Source: an uncultured Planctomycetaceae bacterium (GTDB lineage Bacteria > Planctomycetota > Planctomycetia > Pirellulales > Pirellulaceae). From it: a stretch of 24,901 nt of DNA. Below, one piece after another: positions 17,315 to 24,901 of the stretch. The position numbers were made by a program, and so were the translations under genes. The stretch spans positions 1 to 24,901 of the forward strand of contig CALELC010000220.1 of NCBI GenBank assembly GCA_937904535.1, read 5' to 3'. The notes below the pieces were generated by a model. The model was not told where the DNA came from. It worked only from the letters and a program-made list of their open reading frames with translations, and ran no database searches. The first letter of the stretch is position 1. Each line of letters starts with the position of its first letter.

Positions 17315-20053
17315 ATGGCTCGCCCGACACCGCTGGCTAATCGGTCGCCTGCGAAGGAACCGATGTGGCCGTTGGATCTCGGGATTGCCATTGTCGGGAC
17401 GCTTGTCGGCTACACGATCATCTCGCAGCTTCGCTTCGATGATCCGCGGCCGCTCTACAACGCCTGGACCTATGTCATCGGTGTGCCCGGTGGTGTGGTG
17501 GTGCTATCGCTGTTTACACGCTTAGTCACCTCGCGTTTTGTGGAGCGATCGGCACAGCTCGGTTTCCTGGCCAGTGTGTTTGTGCACCTGATGCTGTTGT
17601 TGATGTCGGTCAATGTGATCGTCTTTGGCCGATATTTTCCTGAGGCGTTCACTGGTGCCGAGCCCAAACGAAGTGTTGAGCGGAAGACGATTCCCGAGTA
17701 CGTGTTTTCCGCGCCGTCTCAGCAGCGGACAACGCCCGACTGGTCACAGCCGACCGAGGCGGAGACCGCGTCCAAGGTGATGCCGCTCGAGCAACGACTC
17801 GTTCCGCCACTTGAGAAAACGGCTTCGCGGCTGGAGATGCCCAATCACGAATTGGTCCGGCCGCGTGAAGAGCAAAAGTTCTTGCTGTCGCGGCAGACCC
17901 CCGAGTCGGCTTTGCCGATGCCTGCCGATGCCCCCGGCATTCGCTCTCGCAGCCTCACGCCGCCACAGTGGGAGGCTGCGCCAGCAACTCAACCGACCGT
18001 GCCGGTGCTGGAGCCTCGTCTGGCTGATGCCCCGCAGGCGGTGCCGCTGGAAAGGCCGGCTGACCCGGCGCGTCAGCAGCCGCCGGAACCGGCAACCCTC
18101 GCGCCACCCACTCCTGAACCCCTGCCTCCGCGTGAAGCGGTGGCACCGGCGGCGTCGATGGCCGCTCGTGCGGTGCCGTCACAGCAAAACCAGTTGCCGA
18201 GGATTGGCAATCTCGGGGCATCGCCTCAGCGACCGCCAGCCCAGCAACGCCAGCGCACGATCGATGTCGCTGGACCTGCTCCGGCACCCTTGTCCGTTGC
18301 CATTGCCCGTCCACAAGCGACGGCCGAACGGCTGTTGTCGCCCACCGATGCGCCGCTGGCCCGGGTGCAGACTTCGGTCGGAGCAAGTTTGTCGCTCGAC
18401 AGTCAGGCTCTGCCGGCTGAAACTCCGCGGTCCGGAGTGGCGATGTCCGAACTGCGAGCTTCGATCGCGGATACGGCTGCGGGCGTGCCGAGCATTTCCG
18501 CGGGTGCCGCGGCGGCGGCGACTTCTCGCCACACGCTGGGACCACTGGGGCTGCCAGGGCAGGGCACGGCTGGAATGAGTATCGCGGGAAGTGATCTGAG
18601 TGGTGCCGCGGCCGACATCGCCAATGCTCCGACGGCCACTGCCGAGGCGGTCGGAGCCGGACAGCCGGCGGACCGACTAACGCCGAGCGAATCACTCGCT
18701 CGGAACAGCACGCGCCCCGGGGCCCCGGTCAACGACGCCTTCACCGCCAGCGGAATGCAGTTGGACTTCAACCTCCCGCTAGGCCCCGGGGGCTTGGCCG
18801 ATATGCCGGCGGCTCGCGCTGGCGTTGCCGTGGCAGTGGAAGATCAGCCGCAAATCGGTGCGATCTCGCTCCGTCCCCGGGATCGTCAACGACTGGATGT
18901 CGGCGGGCCGATGCAACCGGTCGGCAGCGAGATTGCAGCGGTGGAATTGTTCCGCCGCCGCGTGATGCGCACTCAGGGCAGTGGGGCGGCAACACCGGCA
19001 GGTTCACTTGGACCGGAGACCGAAGAGGCGATTGAGCGGGGGCTGAAGTTCCTCGTCGCTCGCCAGCACCCTGATGGGCATTGGTCGCTGCAAACCCCCG
19101 ATGAGCCGGTGATGCTGCGCAGCGATACGGCGGCGACTGGATTGTGTCTGTTGTCGTTCCAGGGGGCCGGCTACACGCACCAGCAACATCAATACGCGGC
19201 GGTCGTTTCCAGCGGTCTACGAGCGCTGTTGGCGATGCAGCGTCCCGACGGCAATCTGTACCGCTCCGAAGATCCGGTCAGCGACCAAAATGTGATGTTC
19301 TACTCGCATGGGATTGCGGCGCTCGCGCTGTGCGAAGCGTATGGGATGACCGGTGACCCTGCCCTGCGTGAACCGGCTCAGCGAGCGGTCGATTTCATCG
19401 TCAAGAGTCAACACCAAGAACGCGGCGGATGGCGGTATCAGCCGCAGGTTAGCAGTGACACCAGTGTCAGCGGCTGGATGATGATGGCGCTCAAGAGCGG
19501 TGAACTGGCCGGCTTAACCGTACCGCCGTCAACTTACGCCGGCATCAATCACTGGCTGGAACTCGCTAAGGTCAGCGGGACACAGGGCCATTTGTATCGC
19601 TACAACCCATTTGCACCCGACACGCCCACGCAGCGTCACGGCCGCGACGCCACACCGTCGATGACTGCGGTTGCCATGCTGATGCGGATGTATTCGGGTT
19701 GGCGGCGCGAGCATCCCGAGATGCAGCGGGCTGCGGATTATCTGGCGATGAACCCTCCAGCGACCGGCGACCCGCGGCGACCGCAGCGCGACACCTATTA
19801 TTGGTATTACGCCACCCAGGTGATGTTCCACATGGGCGGCGAGCACTGGGAGAACTGGAATCAGCGGCTCAAGCCGATCCTAGTGGATGGCCAGATTAAG
19901 GCGGGACCGCTGGAAGGAAGCTGGGATCCGAAAAATCCCGTACCCGATCGCTGGAGTCACCACGCTGGCCGGCTGTACCTGACGACGATGAACCTGCTCT
20001 CCCTAGAAGTCTATTACCGCCACCTGCCGATCTATGAAGACACCGCGAAGTGA
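17315..20053 (+). CDS. Membrane-anchored protein with proline-rich linker and squalene-cyclase-like alpha/alpha-toroid domain
   Basis: A 912-residue protein. The ATG at 17315 is preceded by GAGGAG at a good distance; the frame extends to 17300 without support. Three hydrophobic segments lie at about 19-40 (PLDLGIAIVGTLVGYTIISQ), 50-70 (YVIGVPGGVVVLSLFTRLV) and 80-103 (GFLASVFVHLMLLLMSVNVI). A low-complexity linker rich in Pro, Ala, Arg and Gln spans about 105-560. From residue 570 the C-terminal domain shows prenyltransferase/squalene-cyclase repeats: EEAIERGLKFLVARQHPDGH, SGLRALLAMQRPDGNLY, GGWRYQPQVSSDTSVSGWMM and YYWYYATQVMFHMGGEHWEN. The DxDD acid motif of hopene and squalene cyclases is absent; DTSV stands near its place. 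Terpene cyclisation is therefore unlikely, and a binding or structural role is more likely. It follows the ExbD gene after 129 bases on the same strand. Confidence 0.88.
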   Translation: MARPTPLANRSPAKEPMWPLDLGIAIVGTLVGYTIISQLRFDDPRPLYNAWTYVIGVPGGVVVLSLFTRLVTSRFVERSAQLGFLASVFVHLMLLLMSVNVIVFGRYFPEAFTGAEPKRSVERKTIPEYVFSAPSQQRTTPDWSQPTEAETASKVMPLEQRLVPPLEKTASRLEMPNHELVRPREEQKFLLSRQTPESALPMPADAPGIRSRSLTPPQWEAAPATQPTVPVLEPRLADAPQAVPLERPADPARQQPPEPATLAPPTPEPLPPREAVAPAASMAARAVPSQQNQLPRIGNLGASPQRPPAQQRQRTIDVAGPAPAPLSVAIARPQATAERLLSPTDAPLARVQTSVGASLSLDSQALPAETPRSGVAMSELRASIADTAAGVPSISAGAAAAATSRHTLGPLGLPGQGTAGMSIAGSDLSGAAADIANAPTATAEAVGAGQPADRLTPSESLARNSTRPGAPVNDAFTASGMQLDFNLPLGPGGLADMPAARAGVAVAVEDQPQIGAISLRPRDRQRLDVGGPMQPVGSEIAAVELFRRRVMRTQGSGAATPAGSLGPETEEAIERGLKFLVARQHPDGHWSLQTPDEPVMLRSDTAATGLCLLSFQGAGYTHQQHQYAAVVSSGLRALLAMQRPDGNLYRSEDPVSDQNVMFYSHGIAALALCEAYGMTGDPALREPAQRAVDFIVKSQHQERGGWRYQPQVSSDTSVSGWMMMALKSGELAGLTVPPSTYAGINHWLELAKVSGTQGHLYRYNPFAPDTPTQRHGRDATPSMTAVAMLMRMYSGWRREHPEMQRAADYLAMNPPATGDPRRPQRDTYYWYYATQVMFHMGGEHWENWNQRLKPILVDGQIKAGPLEGSWDPKNPVPDRWSHHAGRLYLTTMNLLSLEVYYRHLPIYEDTAK

Positions 20054-20403
20054 CGTCAGGGTGTGTCGGACGATTCGGCAAGCGATCTGACCACCCCGGA
20101 AACGAGCTCGAGGCGGCGTGATGGATGGCCTAGGAGGTGACGAGAAAACAGCTCATCGACGAGTTCAATCGTCCGGCCCGCGGCAGCCTGCAGCATTGGA
20201 CGGCAGCTGGACAGAAGCACGAGTTCCGCGCGTCAAACAACCTTCTCCAATCCTCGCAGCCAGGCTCGGTTGGAGTGACGGAGATGTCGCAAGTGAACGG
20301 CTTGCGATGCGGCGTTGAATTGGGATGAACGCCAACAAAAACAGGTGCCCCGCTTGTGCCGGGCACCTGTTCGTCGTTCTTTGATCGGGCGATTAGCAGA
20401 TCG
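20054..20403. other. Convergent intergenic region after the envelope operon
   Basis: No credible gene. It carries a perfect anti-16S sequence, AGGAGGTGA (20132-20140), with no start codon at a useful distance downstream, and the minus-strand terminator near its right end. Short plus-strand frames here have no signal peptide or recognisable motif. It may be a decayed gene end. Confidence 0.4.
20334..20370 (-). terminator. Intrinsic terminator of the metalloprotease gene
   Basis: ACAGGTGCCC (20341-20350) and GGGCACCTGT (20361-20370) form a perfect ten-base-pair stem with a ten-base loop. On the minus strand the stem is followed by TTTTGTT, the expected T tract, about 34 bases after the metalloprotease stop codon at 20404. 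Confidence 0.8.
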
Positions 20404-23400
20404 TTACTGCTGGGCTTCGACCGCGTTCAGCTCTTGACCGGACAGAATGATGATCTGCGAGCCGCCTGATTGCTGGCGGCCGCCGCCAAACATGTAGCCG
20501 GCTTCGAGCACCTTGGAAATCCGTTCGAGTGATTCGCTCAAGTGGGCGGAGGAGTAGACGTCCATTTTCTCGCCACAGGTCTCAAGCGACTTCTCGATTT
20601 CGCCCTTCAGGTTCCGCAGTTCCATCCGCGCCAGCGTACCGATCGGCTTGTAGGCCGCGGTGCCGCCATGGTCGTTGAGCACCAGATCGATCAGCCGCTG
20701 AATGTGCTCACGCTGCAAGTTGCGGCGCAAGCTGCTGATCATCGGTTGGCGATCGTTGCGGTTTTCAGGGCACTCTTCATGGACTTCGGTCCAGACGGCG
20801 TTGCTGATCGAGTTGAACAACTCGGGCAACGTCAGCGTGTCGGTTTCCGGAGGCAAGCGCAGCTCGTTGTCCAGTACCCGACGGAGCGTCGTCGGATTCA
20901 TCAACAGCGTCAGCGCCGAAGCTTGGATCCCGAGAACGCGGTCGTGGATCGGCCAAGTCGCTTCGGCCGACATCGCAGTCTGGGGGCTGCGGTCGAGCCA
21001 CTTGTCGACCGTCATCCGTTCGAGCAACTGCGGTGTCAGGCCATAGGCCTCATCGCGGAACGTGGTATCGATTACGAACTTCAACGCGTCGCGTTGCTGC
21101 TGGGCCGGCACGACTTCGACTGGCGGCCGATTTCCGGGATCGCCCTTCTTGTCGCGATTGACAAAGGCGCCCCCGACCCAGCGGGCCATCATGTTGACGC
21201 TGCGCATTTGCAGCGACAGCGTCAATTCATAGCCGCGGCGAGCTCGCGACCAACTTTCACCGTCCTTCACGAACTTGTCGAGGATGCGATCGCGGTACAC
21301 ACGAACCAGCTTCATCTGCTCATTGGCGTAGTCCAGCGGATTGGCGCTGAAGTCATAACGCATCGCCAGTGGATCGGGCCCGGAGGTGTCTTCGTCGGTC
21401 GCGTACTGCAGTTCTGGTTCGCTACAGCGTTTGAGGATCTCCGGCAGCTTCTTCTCGTCGAAGGTGTAGCCGTACTCGATCGCCCAGAAGTCATAGGGGC
21501 CGATGCCGGTCATGCCGTAGTCGCCCTGAACTTCACCGGACTCGTAGCGGTAGTTGACCGGGGTGTAATCCATCACCGAAGCAGTGATCGTCTTCTTACC
21601 TTTGACATCGTTGCTGTTGATCTTGTCCAAGGGCAGGGCCGAGGAGGCCTTGAAGTTGTGCCGCAGGCCGAGCGTGTGCCCGACTTCGTGAGCCACCAGG
21701 TCAGCCAGCAGCGGCCCGACGAACCATTCGGGAATGCCGTCGAGCATATCGGGAGTGACTTCCTTGGCGTCGACCAATGGAGTCGCAGCGGCATCCTTCT
21801 TCTCGCCTTGCTCGCTCTTGGGCTGCTCTTCCGGTTTTTCTTCGGCCGGCTTCTCGCCATCCTTTTCAGGCTGTTCTTTGTCGGCTTCTTCCTTCGCTTG
21901 AGCGGCCTGTTCCTCTTCTTCCTTCTTCTTTTTCTCTTCCTCAGCGACTTCGTCGGCCAGCAGAGCTAGCGACCAATTCATCCGCGCTAAGGCGAGATCC
22001 AGTTGCAAACCGCTGGCGGCCATGCAGAGGCCGTTCTTCTGGCTGATCTGGCCGTAGAGTCCGCCAAACTCGTGCTCGCCGAGCAACGTCGATTCGGCAC
22101 CGGCCATCGGGAAGCCAGCCATCGGCTGTTGCGACTGACGCGCGTACTGCTGACGCAGGTAGTTCATCTGCTCGCTGGAGGCCAAGCGAATCCGCGGGTC
22201 CCAGTGTGGGTTGTTCCCCAGCCAGGCCAAGGTTTCGGGGCTCGCCCCTTCCATCGCCAGCTTGGGCATCAGGTCGTTGTAATTGAAATTGAAGTGCCGA
22301 ATCCAACCGTCGGTGAGGATGATGTCCGCATCGAGGATTTCGCCGGTCTCGGGGTGGACGCGGCTGGGGCCAATCGCCGTACCGACATCGTTGTTGAGCC
22401 AGCGAATGAAGTTGTAGCGAACGTCTTCAGGATCCTTTTCCATGTGCGCCCGGCTTTCGGCATCCTGATATTCCACGACGATCGCGTCGAGGATGCCGAT
22501 CTGTTCGAATGCCTTGTTCCAGTACTCCACGCCCGCCTTCACCCAGCGGCGATAGCGGACCGGGGTGGTGTGTTCGATGTAGAACCGGATCGGCTGCTTC
22601 GGCGGGCTGAGCTTCAGCTTCGGATCGCGCTTCTGCAGGTGCCAACGATTGATGTAGCGGACGCGAGTGTCATCGTCCTGGTACTTGCTCAGGTCCGAAT
22701 AGGCCGTCGTGAAGTAGCCGACGCGTTCGTCTGCCACTCGCGGTTTGAAGCCATTGTTGGCGCTGGGAACTTCGCTGAACGAATAGTGAATCGTTTGCAG
22801 TTTGCCGCCCGCCCCGACAATCTCGAACGCCAGTTCGATGTTGCTGGGGAAGACCTTCGCCGAGGAAATCGTCACCAATTGCGGGTTGGTGACGCGGACC
22901 GATGAACCAAAGAACTTGGTGGCATTGCTGACCAGCAGTTGGTCTAAGTCGATTACAGGGCCGCCGGTGGGGCCGTTGGCCACGATCGGGAGGTCCATCA
23001 GGACTTCGTCGGTGAACAACCGCTTGACCGAGGCTTTGGCTTCCGCCTCGCCTTCCGCCCGGATTTCAAGGTTGGGAGAAATCACCGCCAGACGATTGTT
23101 GTATCGCCGCCATTCGATCACCCAGTCGCCTGACTGCAGGCCAGCGTAGCGGTCGCCGCTGCTGACGGTCAGCGCCACAAAGTAGCGTTTGCCAGCGAAG
23201 TTCTTGGGCAACTCGCCGAGCAACTGCGAGTCTTTTTCGCGCTTCCAGACGTTGAACAAACCCTTCGGGTTTTGCTGGTCCGACGACGCAATCGCCTCGT
23301 AACCTTTGCTGACGTCAGCAAACGGAGGCAGGTCATCCTGAGCCCGGAGTGCGGGCCCAAGCCCAGTGAGAGCGGCAAATAATAGCCACGCGGTAGTCGA

Positions 23401-23406
23401 CTTCAT
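20404..23406 (-). CDS. Exported zinc-dependent metalloprotease (DUF5117/DUF4953 family)
   Basis: A 1000-residue protein beginning with a signal peptide (MKSTTAWLLFAALTGLGPAL, then RAQ). The N-terminal DUF5118/DUF5117-type region covers about residues 30-290 (RYFVALTVSSGDRYAGLQSG, IHYSFSEVPS). The reprolysin-like catalytic region follows (about 300-640): FYIEHTTPVRYRRWVKAGVE, DIILTDGWIRHFNF and the zinc site HEVGHTLGLRHN with ligands H573, H577, H583 and catalytic E574. The Met-turn is M612 in SVMDYTP. The rest is a helical C-terminal extension. The family is secreted and cleaves proteins, but its targets are unknown. A segment of about 57 residues rich in Lys, Glu, Gln and Ala (485-541) interrupts the catalytic region just before the zinc motif. 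The start at 23406 has only a weak purine-rich region upstream. The gene is transcribed alone and ends in its own terminator. Confidence 0.94.
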   Translation of the reverse strand: MKSTTAWLLFAALTGLGPALRAQDDLPPFADVSKGYEAIASSDQQNPKGLFNVWKREKDSQLLGELPKNFAGKRYFVALTVSSGDRYAGLQSGDWVIEWRRYNNRLAVISPNLEIRAEGEAEAKASVKRLFTDEVLMDLPIVANGPTGGPVIDLDQLLVSNATKFFGSSVRVTNPQLVTISSAKVFPSNIELAFEIVGAGGKLQTIHYSFSEVPSANNGFKPRVADERVGYFTTAYSDLSKYQDDDTRVRYINRWHLQKRDPKLKLSPPKQPIRFYIEHTTPVRYRRWVKAGVEYWNKAFEQIGILDAIVVEYQDAESRAHMEKDPEDVRYNFIRWLNNDVGTAIGPSRVHPETGEILDADIILTDGWIRHFNFNYNDLMPKLAMEGASPETLAWLGNNPHWDPRIRLASSEQMNYLRQQYARQSQQPMAGFPMAGAESTLLGEHEFGGLYGQISQKNGLCMAASGLQLDLALARMNWSLALLADEVAEEEKKKKEEEEQAAQAKEEADKEQPEKDGEKPAEEKPEEQPKSEQGEKKDAAATPLVDAKEVTPDMLDGIPEWFVGPLLADLVAHEVGHTLGLRHNFKASSALPLDKINSNDVKGKKTITASVMDYTPVNYRYESGEVQGDYGMTGIGPYDFWAIEYGYTFDEKKLPEILKRCSEPELQYATDEDTSGPDPLAMRYDFSANPLDYANEQMKLVRVYRDRILDKFVKDGESWSRARRGYELTLSLQMRSVNMMARWVGGAFVNRDKKGDPGNRPPVEVVPAQQQRDALKFVIDTTFRDEAYGLTPQLLERMTVDKWLDRSPQTAMSAEATWPIHDRVLGIQASALTLLMNPTTLRRVLDNELRLPPETDTLTLPELFNSISNAVWTEVHEECPENRNDRQPMISSLRRNLQREHIQRLIDLVLNDHGGTAAYKPIGTLARMELRNLKGEIEKSLETCGEKMDVYSSAHLSESLERISKVLEAGYMFGGGRQQSGGSQIIILSGQELNAVEAQQ
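21784..21954 (-). repeat. Low-complexity Lys/Glu-rich insert within the metalloprotease
   Basis: Residues 485-541 of the metalloprotease are almost only Glu, Lys, Gln, Ala, Asp and Pro (for example DEVAEEEKKKKEEEEQAAQA). The DNA is a purine-strand-biased run of GAA/AAG-type codons. It lies between NWSLALLA and the segment leading to HEVGH, so it is probably a flexible or helical surface insertion. Confidence 0.75.
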
Positions 23407-24058
23407 CAGCGATTCTTTGGGGTTAGCACGAAGTTTCGGAGCAGGTGATGCAGCATCATTAGGCTCCGACCGGCCATTGGCGGGGTTCCGGCCCTACAGT
23501 TTACCTCGATGAGCTTTCAACCAGTTGTGACGGCAAGTTAACTGGAAGAAGGGTTTTGGAGGTAACGTCCGTTTTACGCAATCTGTATCGATTCTGCGAG
23601 CGAATTTGTTCAAACTCGCGCACATTCATCCGGCTGACACCTCCTAACCCACCCCCTGCCGAAGCTAGCGAGTTCAAGTGCACCCGCGGGCGTCTGGGCT
23701 TCAGCTTGCCGCCCTTGCTCAAGCCCCAGCGTTGGAGTTCAGGCTTCAGCCTGCTTCGCGGCTAGACGCCAGGCTCCAGCCTGCCCGTCCTCAGTCCGTC
23801 CCAGATTTCCACTCCACCCCGCAGCAACCCTCGCAGACCTCTACCCCCTGCGAACGTGATAACTCCTGCGGTCGTGCCTCCCAGGCGTGAGGATTCGGTA
23901 GGAACCGTTTGCCGCGCATTGACGTTTGCGGGCTCAGAATCGACAATCGCCTCAGACGTGCGTCGCCGAGCGTGCCGGTTGGTGTGGCTCGGGCGAGAGA
24001 TCGTTCGCCGCACTTGCCTATCGTTTTCTTCGCCACTTTTTCCGCAAAGACATCTGTT
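23407..24058. other. Long divergent gap upstream of glyA
   Basis: These 652 bases separate the metalloprotease (minus) from glyA (plus) and hold both promoters. Short frames read through it in several directions, but none has credible protein composition. The middle part (about 23690-23790) carries inverted-repeat units described separately. I see no riboswitch or RNA gene I can support. Confidence 0.5.
23690..23790. repeat. Cluster of short inverted-repeat units (AGGCTnnAGCCT type)
   Basis: Three related units occur in about 100 bases: GGGCTTCAGCTTGCC near 23697, AGGCTTCAGCCT at 23741-23752 and AGGCTCCAGCCT at 23770-23781. The last two are perfect five-base palindromes around a two-base centre. 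GTTGGAGTTC precedes the second. This resembles the 'caggctgaagcctgaactccaac' type of intergenic repeat that I recall from Pirellulaceae genomes; the recollection needs a search. Confidence 0.55.
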
Positions 24059-24901
24059 ATGACACCGCTGCAGCAGCAGGATCCGGCCATTTGGGACGCT
24101 ATCAATGCCGAGGCGCGTCGCCAGCAAGAAGGGCTGGAAATGATCGCCAGCGAGAACTACACCAGCCTCGCGGTCCAACAGGCTGCCGGCAGCGTCCTGA
24201 CCAATAAATATGCCGAGGGCTATCCTGGGCGGCGGTACTACGGTGGGTGTGAGCACGTCGATGTCGTCGAGCAACTCGCGATTGACCGCGCTCAGCAGCT
24301 GTTTGGTGCCGAGGCCGCCAACGTGCAGCCGCACAGCGGTTCGCAGGCCAACACCGCGGTCTACCTGACCTGCCTGCAGCCGGGCGACTGTGTGCTGGGT
24401 CTCGACCTGGCGCAGGGCGGTCACCTGACGCACGGCATGAAACTCAACATCAGTGGTCAACTCTACAAGTTCATCAGCTACGGCGTTGACCCGCAGCAGC
24501 ACCGCTTGGACTTCGACCAGATCGCTCGCTTGGCTCGTGAACACAAGCCGAAGCTGATCGTGGCCGGCGCGAGCGCCTATCCGCGCGAAATCCCGCACGA
24601 GCGATTCGCTGAGATCGCCAAGGAAGTCGGTGCGAAGCTGCTGGTCGACATGGCCCACTACGCCGGCTTGGTCGCCGCGGGGATTCACAACAGCCCGGTG
24701 CCGCACGCCGACTACGTCACCACCACGACTCACAAGACGCTCCGCGGACCGCGCGGTGGTCTGATCCTGTGCCGCCAAGACGATCTCAAGGCAATCAACC
24801 GCAGCGTGTTCCCCGGTATCCAGGGCGGACCGCTGATGCACGTTATCGCGGGCAAGGCAGTCTGCTTTGGCGAAGCGCTGCAGGACGATTTCAAAACCTA
24901 C
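24059..24901 (+). CDS. glyA: Serine hydroxymethyltransferase, N-terminal part (cut by right edge)
   Basis: A PLP enzyme that interconverts serine and glycine and loads one-carbon units onto tetrahydrofolate, in the cytoplasm. The window holds 281 of the usual 415 or so residues. Motifs in order: DPAIWDAINAEARRQ, EMIASENYTS, LTNKYAEGYPGRRYYGG, VQPHSGSQANTAVY, LTHGMKLNISG, LLVDMAHYAGLVAAG and TTTTHKTLRGPRGG. K226 in this last motif is the Schiff-base lysine, three residues before E. coli K229. The ATG at 24059 is the first start of the frame giving the family N-terminus; the purine-rich sequence upstream is weak. No defect is seen up to the edge. Confidence 0.97.
   Translation, partial: MTPLQQQDPAIWDAINAEARRQQEGLEMIASENYTSLAVQQAAGSVLTNKYAEGYPGRRYYGGCEHVDVVEQLAIDRAQQLFGAEAANVQPHSGSQANTAVYLTCLQPGDCVLGLDLAQGGHLTHGMKLNISGQLYKFISYGVDPQQHRLDFDQIARLAREHKPKLIVAGASAYPREIPHERFAEIAKEVGAKLLVDMAHYAGLVAAGIHNSPVPHADYVTTTTHKTLRGPRGGLILCRQDDLKAINRSVFPGIQGGPLMHVIAGKAVCFGEALQDDFKTY

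Noticed and set aside
17315..20053. Annotation of the last operon gene as a squalene-hopene cyclase.
   Set aside because: The fold repeats fit, but the DxDD motif is missing and a large anchored linker is present, so only the fold name is used.
20137..20328. A 63-residue plus-strand frame starting at GTG next to AGGAGGTGA.
   Set aside because: The Shine-Dalgarno-like sequence overlaps the start codon and so cannot serve it, and the peptide has no recognisable character; possibly a decayed gene end.
20542..21969. A 475-residue open frame on the plus strand, opposite the metalloprotease.
   Set aside because: It is a mirror of the metalloprotease codons, has no recognisable domain, and its hydrophobic Leu/Phe-rich end is only the complement of the Lys/Glu-rich insert.
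23407..24058. A glycine or other riboswitch in the glyA leader.
   Set aside because: I looked for paired conserved cores and a terminator or sequestering hairpin and found nothing convincing.
23762..24841. A 359-residue open frame on the minus strand, opposite glyA.
   Set aside because: The plus strand encodes serine hydroxymethyltransferase with all motifs over most of this span; the antisense frame has no motif.
1..24901. tRNA genes, CRISPR arrays, insertion sequences.
   Set aside because: No tRNA T-loop with matching arms, no regular direct repeats with spacers, and no transposase or terminal inverted repeats were found on reading the gaps.

Overview
This window looks like a chromosomal segment from a planctomycete, most likely of the Pirellulaceae (Rhodopirellula/Roseimaritima-like). 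The clues are the content and style of the genes: DUF1080 proteins, a Gfo/Idh/MocA oxidoreductase, a TlpA-type thioredoxin fused to a long helical region, and a reprolysin-like DUF5117/DUF4953 metalloprotease. There is also a TPR / ExbB-type / ExbD-type / 'squalene-cyclase-like' gene row, and GC-rich coding DNA is separated by unusually long gene-poor gaps. The assignment rests on family knowledge, not on a database search.

Layout. Positions 1-1385 (minus): a DUF1080 lipoprotein with two DUF1080-like domains, cut by the left edge. 1523-1957 (minus): a small secreted protein of unknown function. 2431-4584 (plus): polyphosphate kinase 1 with all key residues. 4727-5743 (plus): a Gfo/Idh/MocA oxidoreductase. 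5856-9297 (minus): a unit of four genes in transcription order: an internally deleted DUF1080 protein, a classical purine nucleoside phosphorylase, an exported TlpA-like protein and a small CxxC protein. 9298-11024: gene-poor DNA holding one single-pass membrane-anchored protein. 11025-11864 (minus): a second purine nucleoside phosphorylase whose pocket residues differ from the first. 12277-20053 (plus): four tightly packed envelope genes. 20404-23406 (minus): a 1000-residue zinc metalloprotease followed by a clear terminator. 24059 to the right edge (plus): serine hydroxymethyltransferase, preceded by a 650-base stretch carrying inverted-repeat units.

The most interesting block is 12277-20053. 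A secreted TPR protein, a MotA/TolQ/ExbB-type channel with an added signal peptide and proline-rich exported region, and an ExbD/TolR-type subunit are followed by a 912-residue protein. That protein has three membrane segments, a linker of about 450 residues rich in Pro and Ala, and a C-terminal alpha/alpha-toroid domain without a DxDD cyclase motif. The arrangement suggests a proton-motive-force-driven envelope machine in which the last protein takes the place of TonB or TolA. This is inference from domain order and gene packing.

The two phosphorylases are the second point of interest. The first keeps the Glu/Asn/His set typical of hypoxanthine/guanine-specific enzymes. The second has Asp for Asn and Val for His at the aligned positions, as in 5'-methylthioadenosine phosphorylase, while keeping the PNP-type Glu. 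No tRNA, rRNA, CRISPR array, insertion sequence or prophage gene was seen.
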